From: Chaetomium olivaceum
Lineage: Eukaryota; Ascomycota; Sordariomycetes; Sordariales; Chaetomiaceae
NCBI GenBank assembly: GCA_039881045.1
Contig: JAYWVB010000033.1
Coordinates: 62,001-126,000 of the forward strand
Length of the DNA: 64,000 nt
Reading direction: 5' to 3'
Notes under the pieces: generated by a model
Databases searched by the model: none
What the model saw: only the letters and a program-made list of their open reading frames with translations
Told to the model about the DNA's origin: nothing
Translations under genes and position numbers: made by a program
Shown here: positions 24,166 to 32,827 of the stretch, piece by piece
How positions within the stretch are numbered: the stretch's first letter is position 1
How the letters are laid out: each line of letters begins with the position of its first letter

Positions 24166-25436
24166 ATGTTGGCTGCACAAACGATGGCGTTGCAAAATCC
24201 GCTGTCGGCCCTGCCAGCGCCACCCGCTTCGCTAAGCAGCGAGCATTGCGTTGAGCCTGTACTTTCAGCTTTTCCTTCGACCTTGTTTGTTTATATGGCA
24301 ACTGCTGACCCTTTACAGGTGTTGCTAAACTTTTCCACGACTGGGGAGATCATTGAATACATTGTCAACGCTTGCCGGAACGTCAACCTCTGTCAGCTAG
24401 GCAGCGAGCAGATTCTCAGTTTTCACTGGCAGGCAAGCCAGGTACACAGTCTTGCCGAAGAGCTGGGCGCCAGGCTACTTGAAATCGACCAACAGAAGAT
24501 CTATCGATTCGAGTATGATTACGTCTCGAAGATGGTATTTATCAAGATAACGGAATCCATACTACACGCCAAGGCTTACAGCGGCCTCCGAGACTACCTC
24601 AAACGTTGTATTGAAGGGTTAATTGATGCAAAGAACCCAAGGTTTTCCGCCCCGCTCAAGTTTGTCGATGATTATGGCCCGGCTTCGATCGAAGTTGAAA
24701 ACAAGCTTCTCAAAGCGCCCGATGTTTCATTCGGCAAGATAGGCGCCTTACCGTCTCTACTTTGCGAAGTCTCGTAGAGCGAGACTTGGCAACATGTGGA
24801 AACAAAGGCACAGCAATATACCGATATGTCGGAGGGTAGGATTCGAGCTGTCCTAGTCCTTGACTTACAATATCCCAGTATAAAGAAGGCTTGGGTCAGC
24901 CTTCGAGTGGCAGGCAATCCCTCAGCCTACTGGGTTCAGCGCCGCGAACTCTTCTACGATGACGACCTGGTTCAACAACCCCGTGGCCAAGTCGATCTTT
25001 ACCTCTCCGACTTCTTCGGCGAGGCTGGTTTACCAGTGAACTTGTGTCGCCCTTCAACCACTACCGCTGGAGCCCAAGGGTTTGTTCTTTTTTTATGTCG
25101 CTGGCAAGTAAATGGAATATATCTAACACTCCAAACAGCACCCCAATGATCACTCTCACATACGAGAAACTTGCGTCTATCTTTCTTATCGCTCGCAATC
25201 GACATGACCCGACAAAATTCAATCTACCGGTCGGTTATGAGGAGAAAGCTCCACACGCGGTCGCACCGCCGCGTGGTTCTGCGGCATCCCCCGAGATGGA
25301 GCAGCGCATGGCCGAAGCGCGCGAGGAAGGGCGCGAGGAAGGGCGCAGGGAAGGGCGCAGGGAAGGGCGGAGGGAAGCGCGCAAGGCAAAGCGCAAGGAA
25401 GCGCGTAAGAGAGCGGGCATCGAGAGAATGCGCTAG
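24166..25436 (+). pseudogene. Array unit 1: unknown protein, possible PD-(D/E)XK-like, in-frame TAG
   Basis: I do not recognise this family by name. The exons 24166-24258, 24319-25079 and 25139-25436 join in phase (383 codons). The introns have GTACTT with CTGAC and CAG, and GTTTGT with CTAAC and CAG. One TAG interrupts the frame at 24775-24777, directly after PDVSFGKIG...CEVS. The frame downstream is open and clearly homologous to unit 2 (QYTDMSEGRIRAVLVLDLQYP, QRRELFYDDDL). The PDVSF...CEVS spacing resembles the D...ExS core of Uma2-like PD-(D/E)XK nucleases; this is an inference from pattern only. The C-terminus is a Glu/Arg tandem repeat of GREE/GRRE units, then a basic tail ending RMR. 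A stop there suggests decay, but recoding or a chance stop after a shorter protein (203 aa unspliced) is possible. Confidence 0.6.
25318..25384 (+). repeat. GAAGGGCGC-type tandem repeat encoding charged (GREE/GRRE) units
   Basis: A 12-base unit (GAAGGGCGCGAG / GAAGGGCGCAGG / GAAGGGCGGAGG) is repeated about five times in frame. It encodes alternating Gly-Arg-Glu-Glu and Gly-Arg-Arg-Glu units that should form a charged helix at the end of array unit 1. Confidence 0.85.
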
Positions 25437-25904
25437 AGGGCTCAGGCGCAGAGCTAGGCTAAGCACCTATGCCTGTAGATAGATGTATTAGTGGGTATGT
25501 TACAGGGCCGGACTCAAGGAATGGGTTTGGGAAGTGTTGGTGTCGGTGAATGTGATACTAAAGGTAAACAAGCAAACGAGGATTGGTTTAAGACTTATAA
25601 GGTTGGTCAGTCATCCATCTTTTTGCAACTGAACATAGCTCGGAGCTTTGGATTAAGGGGCTGCAGGTGGCAATCCAAAATCTACTGAATCAATTGATTA
25701 TACTTTCGGCTCTATGGTTCTGCGGGTTCTTGCCCTAGTCATCGAGGTTGTGATGAGACAAAACGCACTTCAACGCACTGCCCGAATTTCTCGCTTCCAC
25801 AGGATTCCGTTCAAAAGTCACGGTAACAAAATCTGTTTTCTTTTCTTCTCCCCGCTCTCCCCATTCTGCATTCTGAATTGGAATTCCCACCAACCACCAC
25901 AACG

Positions 25905-27493
25905 ATGTCTGCACCAGCGATGGCTTCAGATAATTCCCTGATGGCACTTCCAGTGCGGCCCACCTCGTCTGTTAGCGAGCGTCGCGTCGAACCTGTATGT
26001 ACTTTACGCATTTCCCCTCTCGTTAAAGAAAATGGCAGTCACTAACAATTCACGGGTGTTTATCAACCCCTCCACGTTCGAGGAGATTGTTGAATGCGTC
26101 ATCAAAACTCACGAGAATACCATCGACAATAGTGACTGGAGCAGCCAGCTGCTTCTCTGCTTCCACTGGGATGACGCAAGCGAGGCACCCGATCTCTCTG
26201 AGCGGCTGTGGCTCACGATGCGTCAGATGAACAAGCCGAAGATCTGGCGATTCGAATACGATTATACATCCAAGACGGTGTTCCTTAAGATAGCCGACTC
26301 CGAGTTTCGCTGCCAGGTTCATAAAGGCCTCAGCAACTATATCAACCTTTTCATTCGGAAGGCGAAGTTTACGGGAAAGGATTGAAGCCTTCGACGCTGG
26401 ATCCGGGCCGCTCACGACCAGTTCGGTCTTCTTGTCGCATACGATGACAAGCTCTGTAAGCAACCCGATATTTCATTCGGTAGAATCTGGGAGGTGCCAT
26501 CCATGGTCTGCGAGGTTTCGTAGGGCGAGCCTCGGAAACACATGGAGCGGAAGTCGCGCCAATACATTGACATGTCGGATGGCAAGATCCGGATCGCCAT
26601 GATTCTCGGTCTGCAGTATCCCGACATGAAGAAGGGCTGGGTCAGTCTTCTGGTGGCCGATGATGCCTCAAGCTACTGGGCCAAACGCTCCGAGCTCTTC
26701 TTCGACGAGAATCTTGCTCAGCAGCCTGTTGGCGAGGTTGGGCTGTATCTCTCCGACCTCCTCGGTCCTGCTGGTCTGCCAGAAGTCTATTGTCGCCCCT
26801 CGGCCGCTGAGTTGGCCTCTGGGATCACGAGGTTTGTCATTTCCTAGTATCGCTGGTACACCAAACGCACGATATCTAACATATTTTGTCTGCCTACCTA
26901 GGGAGCCCACAATCCCTGTCCCGTACCGAAAACTCCAGGCCATCTTCCGGAGAGCCCGCTATATAGCCGACCCAAAGTTTACGATGGAGGATGGCGACAG
27001 GGAGGAAAACCCATACGAGGACCCGGAGTTTGGCAAAGCCGAAGAGCGGGACGGAGAGCGTGAGATGTTGGGCGTCGAGGCGTGCGAAAAAGTGCGCAAG
27101 GCAGCCAAACAGCGTGTGGCGGAAATGCGCGCCGAGACCAAGCGGCGCGTGGATGAGGTATACGCCGAGACCCGGGAGCGTATGGATGAGATATACCGCG
27201 ATGTGGATAGCCGGTTGTCCACCCGACGGGAGCAGCATATAGCTGAGTCGCGTATGGAACCCGATCTGGATGTCGCCATGGCACGCCTCGAAGCTTGCCT
27301 CGAAAGCGATATAGTTGAAGAATTCGCCGAGGTCAATCGCCGGCGAATCCAGCTATATGACGAGGAGGCCCGCCGCACGGTTGAGATTTACGAGGAATTG
27401 CGTCGCCGGTTAGACCAGGAAAACGCCGAGTTGGAGCCCCGGCTGCTCGCCGAGATAGAGCGTGTGGACGAACTCGACTTGGGGGACGAGTAG
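25905..27493 (+). pseudogene. Array unit 2: paralog of unit 1 with two in-frame stops and a lost acceptor
   Basis: The exons 25905-25994, 26056-26831 and 26902-27493 add up in phase (486 codons), and their borders line up with unit 1. Two stops interrupt it: TGA at 26383-26385 (after FTGKD) and TAG at 26521-26523, at exactly the same codon as in unit 1, after CEVS. The first intron keeps GTATGT and CTAAC, but the acceptor reads CACGG where unit 1 has TACAG, so it appears lost. Homologous blocks are IWRFEYDYTSKTVFLKI, PDISFGRIW, QYIDMSDGKIRIAMILGLQYP and RSELFFDENLAQQP. The C-terminal exon is a long acidic/basic heptad-rich coil (RVAEMRAETKRRVDEVYAET) not shared with unit 1. An alternative start is Met at 26032 in the former intron. 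It is unlikely to make a full-length protein. Confidence 0.62.
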
Positions 27494-28274
27494 CGTTCTT
27501 TATACGGCCACATGCAAAGAGGGAGGGGCAGCTGGAGGAACAGATTCGGCTGCTTTGTATTTACCAACTGCCGCGTTGTTTAGCTTAAGGAAGAGCGTAT
27601 CGAGAGAAACAGCTAGAGGGTTCATGGACATGGTTATACCCATACATAGCTAAACTACGTCTATCCGTGATAGATGGATTGAGCGTTTAATATGCTTTCG
27701 AAATGAACCAAAGGAACGTGTTGTGTAAATGCCCAGGGTGGTGACATAATGTCATGGCAAGGTACTAGGTAAATACTAGGCAAGGGAGTAGTAGTCTAGA
27801 ACTTGCGAGAGTGTTGTTTTAGTTATCTGTCTACCTCTTACTTTTTGAAATGTCTCTATATACACGGCCTGGGGCCCGGATTAAGGAAACGGTAGTTCAA
27901 AATGTATCTTAACCTCTTGAAATGGTTTAAGCAGGTTGTAATGGGACAAAACACGCTTGAACAAGGAAGTTACTGGAACAAAAAACTTAATCAACCCACG
28001 TGAGTTCTCTTGTTTTCGCTATATAAGTGCTACTCAAAAGTCGCAGTACAGGAACCTTGTTTTTCTTGTTCTCCCTTCTCTTCTACCATCACGACTTTCA
28101 ACGATCCCTTGACCTGTCATCGATTCTCACCACACCGACGAAGAACAGCCACCGACGAAACCCAGACGTCCATTGCCTTTCAACCGCTACTACTCGAGTT
28201 AGGTGGCTTGTTATTATTAGTATCGCTCCACGTAGGGAAATTCTCACCGCAATCCGATAGCCGTTCGACAGAGC

Positions 28275-29090
28275 GTGGAGGCTATGAATATACTTGACCC
28301 GACGGCGTTCACATTGAGGAACAACAAGAAGACTTCACGCAATGGATACTACTCAGTACCTCCCATAGTCATAGCTGACATAGAAAACCCGAAGAGCGAC
28401 AACGAAAAAAGGCGCAGGGATCCGGTAAGGCGTCTGAAGAAGCAACAGCGTCGCGCGAGACAGCGCCAGCGAGACCGGGCGCATGCCGAGCTGGAATGGC
28501 GCCTCGAGGAGCTGCGCAGCGACCTACGCAGTGAGAGAGATATCATAGACGAACTATGGGCAAAGACGGAGGAGTACGCGGAGGACATCCGCTTCGGGGC
28601 TAGGGACCGCGAGGACGAAATCCACGACGAGATGGGCAAATCCCGCATAGGCAGGCTAAGCGATAGGCTTGTGGCTGAATTGCGCGAGGAGACACATGCA
28701 AGCATGACTGAGATATGTCACTGGACCCGGCGGCGTGGGGATAAGACATGCAGAGAGATGCGTGATCGTTTGCGTAACCGGTTGCGTATCAGCGTCCGGG
28801 AGAGACAGGGCAAGAACACCGTGCGCAACGGAGGAGGCACCGAAAGACATATCGAGAAACTATTTACCGCGTTGGAACGTGAGAAGGAGCAAGCACTTCG
28901 CAAGATGATGGACGCTGCATCTTGGGCAGTCTACAACATGGTTTGCGAGGTGAATTATAAATTCGACAAATTAGATCGTGAGCAGAATCGGGCACTCGAC
29001 AAGATGGATCGCCAGTTAGATCAAGAACTCTCCGGGATTGAGCGACACCTAGCCAAATGCCAGTTGGAGGGTGAGAAGCGCTCCCCATGA
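28275..29090 (+). CDS. Array unit 3: highly charged coiled-coil protein, unknown function
   Basis: An uninterrupted frame of 271 aa, very rich in Arg, Glu, Asp and Lys, with long predicted helices (LKKQQRRARQRQRDRAHAELE; RALDKMDRQLDQELSGIERH). It has no PD-like domain, unlike units 1 and 2, but its leader and flanks match theirs and its coil resembles the unit 2 tail. It may be a truncated family member that kept only the C-terminal coil, or a chance survivor in a decaying array. The start is uncertain: Met1 and Met4 (MNILDP) are both possible, and an upstream exon could lie in 28010-28270, where the leader resembles that of unit 2. Confidence 0.45.
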   Translation: MEAMNILDPTAFTLRNNKKTSRNGYYSVPPIVIADIENPKSDNEKRRRDPVRRLKKQQRRARQRQRDRAHAELEWRLEELRSDLRSERDIIDELWAKTEEYAEDIRFGARDREDEIHDEMGKSRIGRLSDRLVAELREETHASMTEICHWTRRRGDKTCREMRDRLRNRLRISVRERQGKNTVRNGGGTERHIEKLFTALEREKEQALRKMMDAASWAVYNMVCEVNYKFDKLDREQNRALDKMDRQLDQELSGIERHLAKCQLEGEKRSP

Positions 29091-29340
29091 TGTGGTCACA
29101 TATAGAGGAGGTGACGTAGTTGGAGCTCGGCTACATGAACCCGCAGATAAATAGACTGGGCGCGGAATATACCTTTGAAATAAACCATAGAAATGGGGTT
29201 TGTGAATGTTAAAATTGATGAATATTATGGGGAGGTAAATGAGCAAACGAGTCCTATAGCTTAGGGTTTGAGGGTATTGTGTTAGTTATTTGTCGACGAC
29301 CACTTCTCATACTGTATGTAGCTCGAAGCTAGGATTAAGA

Positions 29341-29650
29341 CGCGTATAAGAGAAGGCATCGAAAGCTAGATGGCTGACGAATTCGCCGAGATCGTTCGCC
29401 GGGAGAAACAAGTACTAAAAAAAAACAAATGGCGATTTATCGTGGGCAACCTGCGATATGGATATGTAGGTGGAGTTTAGATACCCATTGGATATGGATT
29501 GTGAGAAGGCTCGAATACTCGACAAGATGGATCGCCAGTTAGATCGAGAACTCTCCGACGTCGAACGGCAGCAGGCTGAATATCGGCTGGAGGGCGAGGA
29601 GTAGTTGCAGGAACAGGTCCAGCCGTTTGTATTTACGGCCTTATCTCGCA
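29341..29650 (+). pseudogene. Array remnant: fragments of the coil tail
   Basis: Two pieces of the family tail survive. At 29352-29400 the bases encode something like the unit 2 segment LESDIVEEFAEVNRR. At 29506-29604 they encode a frame close to the unit 3 end (LDKMDRQLDRELSDVERQQAEYRLEGEE). A TAG at 29602-29604 is followed by TTGCAGGAACAG, which matches CTGGAGGAACAG in unit 2 (27530-27541) preceded by CAG, so the stop could be a CAG to TAG change. No intact gene remains. Confidence 0.65.
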
Positions 29651-30086
29651 ATGTGTAGAATAGTAGTAGTCCCATTCACCTTTGACGTACTTCGGTCTCT
29701 GCCGGCGCTCTCGTCATGGTAATGCCCCTGGCTCTCTTCATGTTGACCAAGCACTGGACTTGAACCCTGTCCATGTGAGCTCTATTCGACAAGGCACGGA
29801 AGGCGACGAAATGTAGGTAAACAGGCACAGGAAGTGTCCCAAGACTTCTAATGTGTTTATCATCACATGTACGTGACGTGGTCTATGTAACAATGCTCTC
29901 GAACACCATGCCTTTTTCCACAATAGCCCACCCCCTTTTCCAACCCGATGCTAACACCAGAAAAGCCAAACAATGCTATACCAGCCTATGCAATACTCTG
30001 CCATGCCATGCAAAACCAAACACCCAAACCCCACGAGTATAATAAAGAGCAACCAACATCCACTGTAAAAGGAACAAGCCATACAA
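29651..30086. other. Intergenic region 3' of Cdc6
   Basis: This is the 3' side of the minus-strand Cdc6 gene and the right border of the array. No gene is seen. An A-rich stretch near 30035-30075 may serve as the Cdc6 polyadenylation region. Confidence 0.4.
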
Positions 30087-32109
30087 TCAATCCAAGGCCT
30101 CTCCGCTCAGGATCCCTCTCAGAATCCCCGCTCCCAAACCCTCCACAGCCCCTTCCATCTCCCGCTCCCCAACACAGCTGGCAACCCTCATCTCGTCGGC
30201 GGCCAGCCCACCGCCGCCGCTTCCACCAAAGGCAAACACATCCTTCTTCTTCCTACCACGCTTGGGGGTGGGCGTGCCGCCTTGCAGCATTGCCACAAAC
30301 GAGCCGCTCTTCCCGTCTACGGGCGCAACCAGCGAAAGCGTCTCCAGGCTACCCACGACCTCGCGAAACTCGGAAGAGGAGAGGGGATGGAGAAGCGAGT
30401 CTTGCGTGCAGAGGGTACAGTACGAGGCGTAGAGGGTTTTGATCGTCGGTGCCGTCACGCCGCGCGCTCTAGAGGAAGGTGTGGAGGGTGCGGAGGTGGC
30501 TTGGGCGGCCTGGGTGGAGCGGTTGCGTTTTTCAATGGCCATGAGCGAGCACAGGGCTGCCTTTTGTTGCAGGTTGAGGGTCTTCAATCGCTGACTGGCG
30601 CCGTTGCTGAAGGCCGCAGCGGTGACTTTGTTGAGGTGGGCTATGCTCACGCGCGGGGCGGTGGAGACGGTAAGATGTTGGAGAGCTCTCTGAAGCTGCT
30701 GGGCTCCCGAGGGGCGGGCTGGGGAAGCAAAGTTGCGGTTTTCGCCGAGAACTTTGCGTGACGGGCTTTGCTGGAGAAGATTCTCTTTGATTTCGTTTTC
30801 GTGCTTCATACGGGTTTCGGATTCCACCAGGTCGAGGGCGCGACGGCAGACTTCGAACGCGCGGCGCAGGTCGCCGGTCTGGCTGGAGACTTTGCGCGAG
30901 CAAAGCTCAATGGCCGCCGGGTGAAAGAAGGGAATGAAGTCAGGTGCGGAGCCCTTGGGGGCGAGGGTCTTGAGGCGCTCCGTGATGATCCGCTTGACCT
31001 GGGGCGCGGTATAAGGCAGGAACGGGAGTAGTTCAGGCTTCAGGTTGCGCGACTTGAGACGAGGGAGGAAGCGGTCAGTAAGATCCAGCGCATTGGCGAT
31101 GCCCACCATGGTAAGGCGCGCCATTGGCAACAGCGACCATTCGAACACGCGGTAGAGACTCTCGGGGTCCATCGTCAGAATGTGGTCGATCTCGTCCAGC
31201 ACCACCAAAAAGACATCGGTGGCCTTCTTGCAGACGAAGAGTTTCTGCAAAGCCTCGACAACATCGTCCTCGGACATGTCGGCGTCTCCACCGAGTTGGT
31301 CCAGCAGGGTGATGTAGAGGTCCTTGGATGACTTGATGCTCATGCAGTTGATGTAGGCCTTCCGTACAGAATCCGACCCAGACACCACCTCGTCGGTAAT
31401 ACTGTTCACCATCGCGCTCTTGCCCGTACCAGGGGGCCCGCTGACGTAGAGGCATCCACTAGGGCGGGTAGTGTTGCAGCGCTCGAGGAACTTGTGTAAT
31501 TGCGCGCGCTCGTCGTCACGTCCGATTAGCTGTCCGGGATCTGTGCTGCGCGAGAACAGCTGTCTCGCTTGGTGGTAAACTGTCTGAAGAGTAGTCGGAG
31601 TGAGGGGCGTCTGGGGTGTCATCCGCTTAGAAAGTCTACCAACCGACATGACACGGTGGCGCGGAGTTGTTGTCCCCCTAGCGAAGACATCGTAATGGCG
31701 TGGTGTTGAGGGAGTGACGGGGGCGACAGTAGCTAGAGATGGGGAGTTAGTATCTCAAGTCACTGTCACCTCAATTGACATCTAGGTAGGTAAGGACTTA
31801 CAGCTCTTAACGGTACTGGCGATCGAGGTCCGTCTGGAGTGGGATTTTGTGGGTGTAGGCTCAGCCTCCCCCTGAGAATCGGACTCGGGCTGATCATTTT
31901 CCTTGTTCTCCCTATCGTGAATGGAGATGTGTTCCTTCTCGCTGGCTTTCTTGGGGGTTCGCCTCGGGCGCTTTGCGGAGGAGTCGAGACTCAGTGTGGG
32001 CTCTGCAAGACGGTTGTCAATAGTGGTTCCTTCTGTGTGTAAGTCGACCACGCTTACCCTGATCCTGCGCAGAGCTGCGTGTTCTCTTTCCAAGAGTCGT
32101 GATTGCCAT
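30087..32109 (-). CDS. CDC6: Cdc6/Cdc18 replication licensing ATPase
   Basis: Cdc6 is the AAA+ protein that works with ORC and Cdt1 to load Mcm2-7 at origins in G1. The exons are 32109-32058, 32002-31802 and 31732-30087, spliced in phase to 632 aa. The introns 32057-32003 (GTAAGC to GCAG) and 31801-31733 (GTAAGT, CTAAC, CTAG) are well formed. The N-terminus MAITTLGKRTRSS is basic with Ser/Thr-Pro sites, as expected for CDK control. The AAA+ domain has Walker A GPPGTGKS (about residues 183-190), Walker B LDEID (263-267) and a sensor-1-like GIANALDLTD. Sensor-2-like GDLRRAFEVCRRA and a C-terminal winged helix follow. Met at 31649 (MSVGRL) is internal; the upstream exons join in phase and look like family N-termini. 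The gene is divergent from the Mo-cofactor sulfurase. Confidence 0.93.
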
Positions 32110-32827
32110 TGTTGCAATACAATTAAGTTGGAATGTGGTAGTCGCAGTTGAACTGTTGGTGTTCAATTCGGAAGAGGAAAGGACGAAGCTTGAGGAGGAA
32201 GGAGATGAGGCCAAGAAGGGAGCTCCGGCCCACATGTAAATTGGCGCTACGCGCCTCCCGGCTCGTGGAACGCGATCGCGTCGCGGGGACCCTGACGCGT
32301 TCGAGCGCGAACCACTTAAACTCGGAATGTGGCGTAGCCGAGGTGCGGCTTGAATGCAGCCACATGGGATAAGCGTTTGTTATCAGTCGGAGAAGACCCC
32401 ACATTCATTCCCCGCACGGGCAGCCGCGCAGTGCCTCGCAGTGGAAGGGGGCGAACTCCGTTTGCCCCAAGGCCGTATGTTGTGGGTCTTGGACGGGCAA
32501 AGCAGCGCCTGATTACAACTCCTTATGGCACTTATAACAAGACTTCCTCACTCTCGGCCCCCCCGCTGTTTTCTATTCCAAGAGAAATGCATAACGCGGC
32601 GTTGCGCTCGCAGATGTCACTAACTAGCTGGTATTTTATCATTGGAGGCACGGACACGGCGATAGCGTCAGAGTGGTCATGGCAAGGATCGACGATCAGG
32701 TAAAGTCAGTGGACACGCGCTACAATGCTCGTGTCGAAAGCTTCAGGGATGAAGAGTATCTCATGCTAAATGGTACGGAATTCTACCACTATCACATGTA
32801 GCGGGTGTGTGTAGGTGATTAACTAAA
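32110..32827. other. Divergent promoter region CDC6 / Mo-cofactor sulfurase
   Basis: A 718 bp divergent region. The CDC6-proximal half holds a cluster of CG-rich words, among them an MCB (listed separately), ACGCGA at 32269-32274 and CTACGCGCC near 32248. The sulfurase-proximal half is more AT-rich. No gene is seen. Confidence 0.5.
32295..32300. promoter_or_regulatory. MluI cell-cycle box (ACGCGT) upstream of CDC6
   Basis: A palindromic ACGCGT lies about 190 bases upstream of the CDC6 start. It is the site bound by MBF (Mbp1/Res-type factors), which drive G1/S genes, including cdc18 in fission yeast. Several ACGCG-like words cluster within 60 bases. Confidence 0.5.

Larger units (their letters stand above)
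23590..29650. repeat. Tandem array of degenerate paralogous units with shared flanks
   Basis: At least four related units follow the dehydrogenase. A flank containing CATAGCTAA or similar, then CC(T/G)TG(G)AT(A)GATGGA(T)TG and a later TAGTCTAG(A/G)(A/G)CTTG block, recurs at about 23597-23760, 25425-25520, 27597-27830 and 29120-29290. A motif near (G/C)GATTAAG recurs at 25650, 27878 and 29330. Upstream leaders also match: GTTGTGATGAGACAAAACGCACTT (25747) against GTTGTAATGGGACAAAACACGCTT (27933). The coding units are 24166-25436, 25905-27493 and 28275-29090, with a remnant at about 29341-29650. Similarity judged by eye is about 70-80% in the best blocks. The array looks like old tandem duplication followed by divergence. 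Confidence 0.75.

Noticed and set aside
29730..29790. GGTTCAAGTCC-like T-arm on the minus strand
   Set aside because: The flanking five-base stem does not pair.
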